Positions 6,649 through 8,892 of a stretch of DNA of 8,892 bases are shown here, piece by piece. The notes beneath the pieces were generated by a model that did no database searches, was not told the origin of the DNA, and saw only the letters and a list, made by a program, of their open reading frames with translations. Location of the stretch: NCBI GenBank assembly GCA_900540805.1, contig UQHL01000041.1:1-8892 (forward strand), in the 5' to 3' direction. Made by a program: the position numbers and the translations under genes. Numbering within the stretch: the stretch's first letter is position 1; each line of letters opens with the position of its first letter. Source of the stretch: an uncultured Eubacteriales bacterium. GTDB taxonomy: Bacteria; Bacillota; Clostridia; Christensenellales; Borkfalkiaceae.

Positions 6649-6890
6649 GCGGTCAAACGCTGTTCCACTTTATTTCAAAAAAGTCCGCAGACGGCGAAAC
6701 TTTTTCCTCGTATGCCCGATAACGGAGGCGCCCGCAGAGGATTGGTCTGTCCTGATGGCGCGGAAACGCACCTTCCCCGCCGCGGAAAAGACGCTCGGCG
6801 CGCTTTCAGCCTTCGGCGCGGCCTCTCTGTCGGAAATCTTTCTCCCGCGGGTACTCTTTTCCCGCTCGGAATATTCGGTTTTTATCGTTT
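6601..6890 (-). promoter_or_regulatory. T-box riboswitch, tRNA-Cys specific
   Basis: All landmarks read on the minus strand. Stem I: loop-E AGUA (6855-6852), AG-bulge sequence ACAGAGAGGC (6830-6821), apical GGCUGAAAGC (6811-6802), and the specifier loop with GAAGG then UGC (Cys, 6770-6768) followed by a purine. GCGGGAAA (6865-6858) pairs with UUUCCGC (6766-6760) below that loop. Antiterminator: AUAAAG (6673-6668) pairs with CUUUAU (6646-6641); between them lie a 7-nt bulge UGGAACA (6667-6661) and GCG/CGC. The bulge UGGA should pair with the UCCA end of uncharged tRNA-Cys, whose discriminator base is U. AAAGUGGAACAGCG matches 11 of 14 positions of the T-box consensus. The terminator (6601-6648) shares the CUUUAU arm, so the two folds exclude each other. 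It controls cysE-cysS. The 5' boundary is approximate. Confidence 0.9.
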
Positions 6891-6940
6891 TCAAAAATAC
6901 GGCGCCGAACAATTTCCCGACGCGCGCTATTTACCTTTTT

Positions 6941-6969
6941 ATTATACCACGGGCGGAGAAAAAACGCAA
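6941..6969 (-). promoter_or_regulatory. Promoter of the T-box leader and cysE-cysS
   Basis: On the minus strand, TTGCGT (6964-6969), a 17-nt spacer ending TGG (extended -10) and a perfect TATAAT (6941-6946). The start near 6934 gives a leader of about 376 nt. An 8-bp inverted repeat (ACGGGCGG at 6949-6956 and CCGCCCGT at 6982-6989) brackets the -35 box. It could be an operator, or a weak 3' hairpin of the preceding 211-aa gene. Confidence 0.72.
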
Positions 6970-6994
6970 GGATTTTTACGCCCGCCCGTTAAAA

Positions 6995-7630
6995 TCAAAG
7001 CTCTTTGATAAAAAGATTGGTCACCTTATACTCTTCGAGCGCGCGTCTTACCATGTCCGCGTTATAAACCTTCCGCGTCAGAAGATAGGCGATCACGGTG
7101 TCCTTGACGAGGGAATAATCCAGCTCGTACCCGCACAGACCGAACAGCTCCTCGAGGTCCTCGGGCGTCATGCGCACGGTGAGGGCCAGGGAAAACAGGA
7201 GATTTTTCGTCGGCTCGTAAACGCCCTTGCAGATGCGGCTCCAGGTCACGACGTCGATGTCGAGAAGCTTTACGGCCTCCCCGCTCGTCGTGCTGTATCT
7301 CGCCAGAACCTCGGGCAGCGCCTTTTTGAAAGTCCGTTTTGCAAAAATCCCTTTAATCCGCGCAAACAGACCCAACGGGCGGAAGGTAAAGGAAAACGTC
7401 GTGTCCGTCATACGTTCCTTCAGCTGCGCGAGCAGGTCCTTCCTGTTTCTCTGCGCGGCCAGCCGCATCGTCGAGGCGGGCAGCGTATAGGAATAATCCG
7501 TTCCGTCCTCTCTGCGTTCGGTCGTCTGCATCTTCGGCATCTCGTACCCGTTCAGGATACAGATGTGGTCGTAATTCGCATACTTTTCGCAAAAATATTC
7601 GTCCAGGTCCTCAAGAAAATCAAAGGCCAT
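6995..7630 (-). CDS. HTH-domain protein, 211 aa, putative regulator
   Basis: Function not recognised with certainty. Residues 1-60 are acidic to mixed, and 61-105 are basic with helical stretches (RNRKDLLAQLKERM, then FARIKGIFAKRTFKK). Residues about 118-207 resemble an XRE-like helix-turn-helix module that recurs in Firmicutes proteins, with the pattern W-S-R-I-x-K-G-V-Y-E-P-T-K-x-x-x-x-x-L-A-L, then L-x-x-L-F-x-x-x-G-Y and a helical tail. The ATG at 7630 has an ideal AGGAGG (7638-7643) 7 nt upstream. Its promoter (7840-7868) and a structured leader of about 200 nt contain two 31-bp repeats with dyad cores, which suggests autoregulation. The GACGGGG hairpin (7652-7669) sits just ahead of the ribosome site. 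Alternatively the domain mediates protein contacts rather than DNA binding. No clear terminator precedes the next promoter. Confidence 0.8.
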   Translation of the reverse strand: MAFDFLEDLDEYFCEKYANYDHICILNGYEMPKMQTTERREDGTDYSYTLPASTMRLAAQRNRKDLLAQLKERMTDTTFSFTFRPLGLFARIKGIFAKRTFKKALPEVLARYSTTSGEAVKLLDIDVVTWSRICKGVYEPTKNLLFSLALTVRMTPEDLEELFGLCGYELDYSLVKDTVIAYLLTRKVYNADMVRRALEEYKVTNLFIKEL

Positions 7631-7651
7631 GGCAACCCCTCCTTTTGTGCG

Positions 7652-7669
7652 GACGGGGTTTTCCCCGTC
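7652..7669 (-). other. Leader hairpin ahead of the HTH gene
   Basis: GACGGGG (7652-7658) and CCCCGTC (7663-7669) form a perfect 7-bp stem with a 4-nt loop, ending 8 nt upstream of the AGGAGG site on the minus strand. No T-run follows, so it is not a terminator. It may stabilise the mRNA or tune translation. Confidence 0.5.
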
Positions 7670-7676
7670 GCTTCTT

Positions 7677-7788
7677 TCATTATGACATAACCGACGCTAT
7701 GCCTGAATAGGGCGCGAAAATACAGACACTGCTTTGCGTTTCCCGTATTTTCCATGTCTATAATAACATAACCGACGTTATTTTTGAA
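7677..7788 (-). repeat. Pair of 31-bp operator/promoter-like repeats
   Basis: Copies at 7677-7707 and 7758-7788 are 81 bp apart and match at 23 of 31 positions, with an identical 12-bp core ACATAACCGACG. The core carries a dyad: ATAAC-CGAC-GTTAT is perfect at 7768-7781, and ATAAC-CGAC-GCTAT at 7687-7700 has one mismatch. On the minus strand each copy starts TTCA and ends in TATTAT or CATAAT, with a 17-nt gap between these elements, like tandem weak promoters whose spacers carry an operator. An inverted repeat GAAAATAC/GTATTTTC (7716-7723 and 7745-7752) lies between them. Confidence 0.65.
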
Positions 7789-7839
7789 GCCGCGCGGAGC
7801 TGCCGATAAAAGCTTCCGCGCTTATACATCGTCGATTTC

Positions 7840-7868
7840 ATTATACCATACTATTTTGAAAAACGCAA
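7840..7868 (-). promoter_or_regulatory. Distal promoter of the HTH gene
   Basis: On the minus strand, TTGCGT (7863-7868), a 17-nt spacer ending TGG (extended -10) and a perfect TATAAT (7840-7845). Layout and -35 sequence equal those of the cysE leader promoter. The start near 7833 gives a leader of about 200 nt that includes both 31-bp repeats. Confidence 0.7.
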
Positions 7869-7926
7869 TCGTTTTAGAGGCCAAGAGACAAGCGCCGAGC
7901 AAACGACCGAAAAATCGTTTTTTCGC

Positions 7927-8003
7927 ATTTTATGTTAAATCTTATAAAAAATATTGAAAAACGTTCGCTATTTGCTTGATTTTTTGTGAATTTTATGATA
8001 AAT
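7927..8003 (+). repeat. Two 14-bp direct repeats at the DeoR promoter
   Basis: ATTTTATGTTAAAT (7927-7940) and ATTTTATGATAAAT (7990-8003) differ at one base and lie 63 bp apart, about six DNA turns. The second copy overlaps the proposed -10 box. DeoR-family repressors often bind direct repeats at their own promoters, so these are candidate operators. The region is AT-rich, which lowers certainty. Confidence 0.45.
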
Positions 8004-8004
8004 T
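7976..8004 (+). promoter_or_regulatory. Probable promoter of the DeoR-family gene
   Basis: TTGATT (7976-7981), a 17-nt spacer and TAAATT (7999-8004) match the consensus at 4/6 positions each, giving a start near 8011. An alternative is TTGTGA (7984-7989) with an 18-nt spacer to TATATA (8008-8013), but that start would lie almost on the ribosome site. Confidence 0.45.
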
Positions 8005-8038
8005 TGATATATACTGAAGAATGGCAGGAGGTTATGGG

Positions 8039-8797
8039 ATGAAGAGAGAACGCATCGAAGAGATCGCCGAACTATTGGACAAACGCGGCAAACTGACCCT
8101 GGAGCAGTTGGAAGAATATTTTCCCAACGTATCGCAGATGACGCTCCGCCGCGACCTTTTCCAGCTGGAAGAGGAAGGGAAGATCATTCGCGTACGCGGG
8201 GGCGCCATGTCCGTCAAGGAGGTGCAGAAGGCCTCGGGAGAGCCTTATACCAAGAAGGCGACCATTCACACGGACGAAAAAATCGAGATCGCCCAAAAGG
8301 CGGCCGTGCTGGTGGACGAGGGCTCGTCCATCTTTATCGACGGCGGCACCACGGCGCTGTATCTCGCCAAAGAGCTTCCCGACATGACCTGCAACGTCTT
8401 TACCAACGGCATCGCCGTGGCAAAGGAGCTGGCGCAGAAAAAAAACGTCACCATCAATCTTTTGGGCGGACAGCTGATCAAGGAAAACCTCTCCACCGCC
8501 TCCCCTCTCGCCTCGCAGTATTTCACCGATACCAATTTCGAGCTGGCGATCATTTCCGCTTCCGCCTTTACGCCCGAAAACGGCTTCTCCTGCGGCTCGC
8601 AAATCGAGGCCGACCTGTTGAAGCTAGTGCGCAAAAAGGCGAAGTTTCTCTATATGATGCTGGACAGCTCTAAAATCGGCAAAATCATGCCCTATACCTT
8701 TGCGCGCGCAGAGGACATCAACGTGCTCATCACCGACGAAGCTTTCCCCGAATCGCTGAAGGAACAGTTTAAGGCCATGGACATCGTGGTTATGTAA
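8039..8797 (+). CDS. DeoR-family transcriptional repressor
   Basis: 252 aa, the normal family length. The N-terminal winged HTH (about 1-57) carries the family pattern VSQMTLRRDLFQLEEEGKI followed by RVRGGA. The C-terminal sensor domain (about 75-250), which in this family binds phosphorylated sugars, shows FIDGGTT (99-105), TNG (122-124), LLGG (141-144), a SxxG-x-E region (183-190) and LDSSKIG (208-214). The start is the ATG at 8039, with AGGAGG (8026-8031) 7 nt upstream. The in-frame ATG at 8021 lies before that site and is rejected. It is divergent from the HTH gene on the left. A terminator 50 bp after the stop suggests a single-gene transcript. The target operon and ligand cannot be told: no sugar gene lies in the window. 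Confidence 0.93.
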   Translation: MKRERIEEIAELLDKRGKLTLEQLEEYFPNVSQMTLRRDLFQLEEEGKIIRVRGGAMSVKEVQKASGEPYTKKATIHTDEKIEIAQKAAVLVDEGSSIFIDGGTTALYLAKELPDMTCNVFTNGIAVAKELAQKKNVTINLLGGQLIKENLSTASPLASQYFTDTNFELAIISASAFTPENGFSCGSQIEADLLKLVRKKAKFLYMMLDSSKIGKIMPYTFARAEDINVLITDEAFPESLKEQFKAMDIVVM

Positions 8798-8846
8798 ACC
8801 TTTTTCCCTCTTTCGTTTGACATAAAAAACGACATTAAATAATCAT

Positions 8847-8870
8847 CCACCCGCATAGCGGGTGGTTTTT
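8847..8870 (+). terminator. Intrinsic terminator after the DeoR gene
   Basis: A perfect 8-bp stem (CCACCCGC at 8847-8854 and GCGGGTGG at 8858-8865) with an ATA triloop is followed by TTTTT (8866-8870). It is correctly placed 49 bp after the stop codon. Confidence 0.8.
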
Positions 8871-8877
8871 CATTTTC

Positions 8878-8888
8878 GGGCATAGCCC
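8878..8888 (+). other. Second small hairpin at right edge
   Basis: GGGC-ATA-GCCC forms a 4-bp dyad with the same ATA loop as the preceding terminator, separated from it by TTTTTCATTTTC. The window ends 4 nt later, so its context is unknown. Confidence 0.45.
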
Positions 8889-8892
8889 TTGT

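Noticed and set aside
6629..6656. TTGACC-16-TAGTAT as a cysE promoter
   Set aside because: TTGACC falls in the antiterminator loop and the -10 match is poor; the riboswitch reading accounts for every base here.
6670..6912. 80-aa minus-strand reading frame
   Set aside because: It starts at TTG with no proper ribosome site, has a low-information sequence, and overlaps the conserved T-box landmarks.
6446..7690. 414-aa plus-strand frame spanning cysE start, T-box and the HTH gene
   Set aside because: It is antisense to well-supported features and has no family resemblance; it is a by-product of GC-rich codon bias.
7552..7755. 67-aa minus-strand frame in the leader of the HTH gene
   Set aside because: No ribosome site; it overlaps the operator-like repeats and the real gene start in another frame.
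8021..8038. DeoR start at the ATG at 8021
   Set aside because: The AGGAGG site lies after that codon; it correctly serves the ATG at 8039.
8817..8843. Perfect TTGACA with AATAAT as a plus-strand promoter
   Set aside because: The spacing is only 15 nt and any transcript would start inside the terminator hairpin at 8847-8865.

Overview
The window looks like a chromosomal segment from a Bacillota (Firmicutes), probably a Clostridia-type anaerobe. The grounds are strong GGAGG-type Shine-Dalgarno sites, sigma-A promoters with 17-nt spacers, a T-box riboswitch ahead of cysE-cysS, a GAF-GGDEF sensor and a DeoR-type repressor. The species cannot be named from the sequence. No rRNA, tRNA, CRISPR array or transposase gene was found.

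Left part (1-2533): two hairpin terminators are followed by two minus-strand genes, each with its own good promoter. One encodes a 123-residue protein I do not recognise. The other encodes a PAS-GAF-GGDEF diguanylate cyclase. A 598-bp intergenic stretch (1936-2533) follows. It holds the cyclase promoter, two poly-C runs, about 4.4 tandem copies of a 41-bp repeat ending in a plus-strand terminator hairpin, a GC-rich hairpin, and a degenerate 60-bp-period repeat that runs into the end of alaS.

Centre (2534-6969): minus-strand cluster cysE - cysS - alaS. The 376-nt leader of cysE, open in some frames but not coding, is a T-box riboswitch. It has stem I landmarks, a UGC (Cys) codon in the specifier loop, a T-box whose bulge reads UGGA (a match to the expected UCCA end of tRNA-Cys), an antiterminator, and an overlapping terminator ending in seven U. 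Uncharged tRNA-Cys should therefore allow transcription of serine acetyltransferase (cysteine precursor supply) and cysteinyl-tRNA synthetase (cysteine use). alaS lies 59 bp further on with its own perfect-consensus promoter, whose -35 box contains the cysS stop codon. The AlaRS is a short form of 610 residues. It keeps the catalytic, tRNA-recognition and HxxxH/CxxxH editing parts but lacks the beta-barrel insertion and the C-Ala domain.

Right part (6995-8892): a minus-strand gene for a 211-residue protein with a C-terminal HTH-like domain. Its leader holds two copies of a 31-bp promoter/operator-like repeat, suggesting autoregulation. Divergent from it is a DeoR-family repressor gene with two near-identical 14-bp boxes 63 bp apart at its promoter. 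It ends in a hairpin terminator followed by a second small hairpin. A similar hairpin pair lies at the left edge of the window.

The most useful non-gene result is the Cys T-box. The least explained items are the 41-bp repeat array and the paired boxes upstream of the 211-residue HTH protein. I see no clear new defence or mobile system here.
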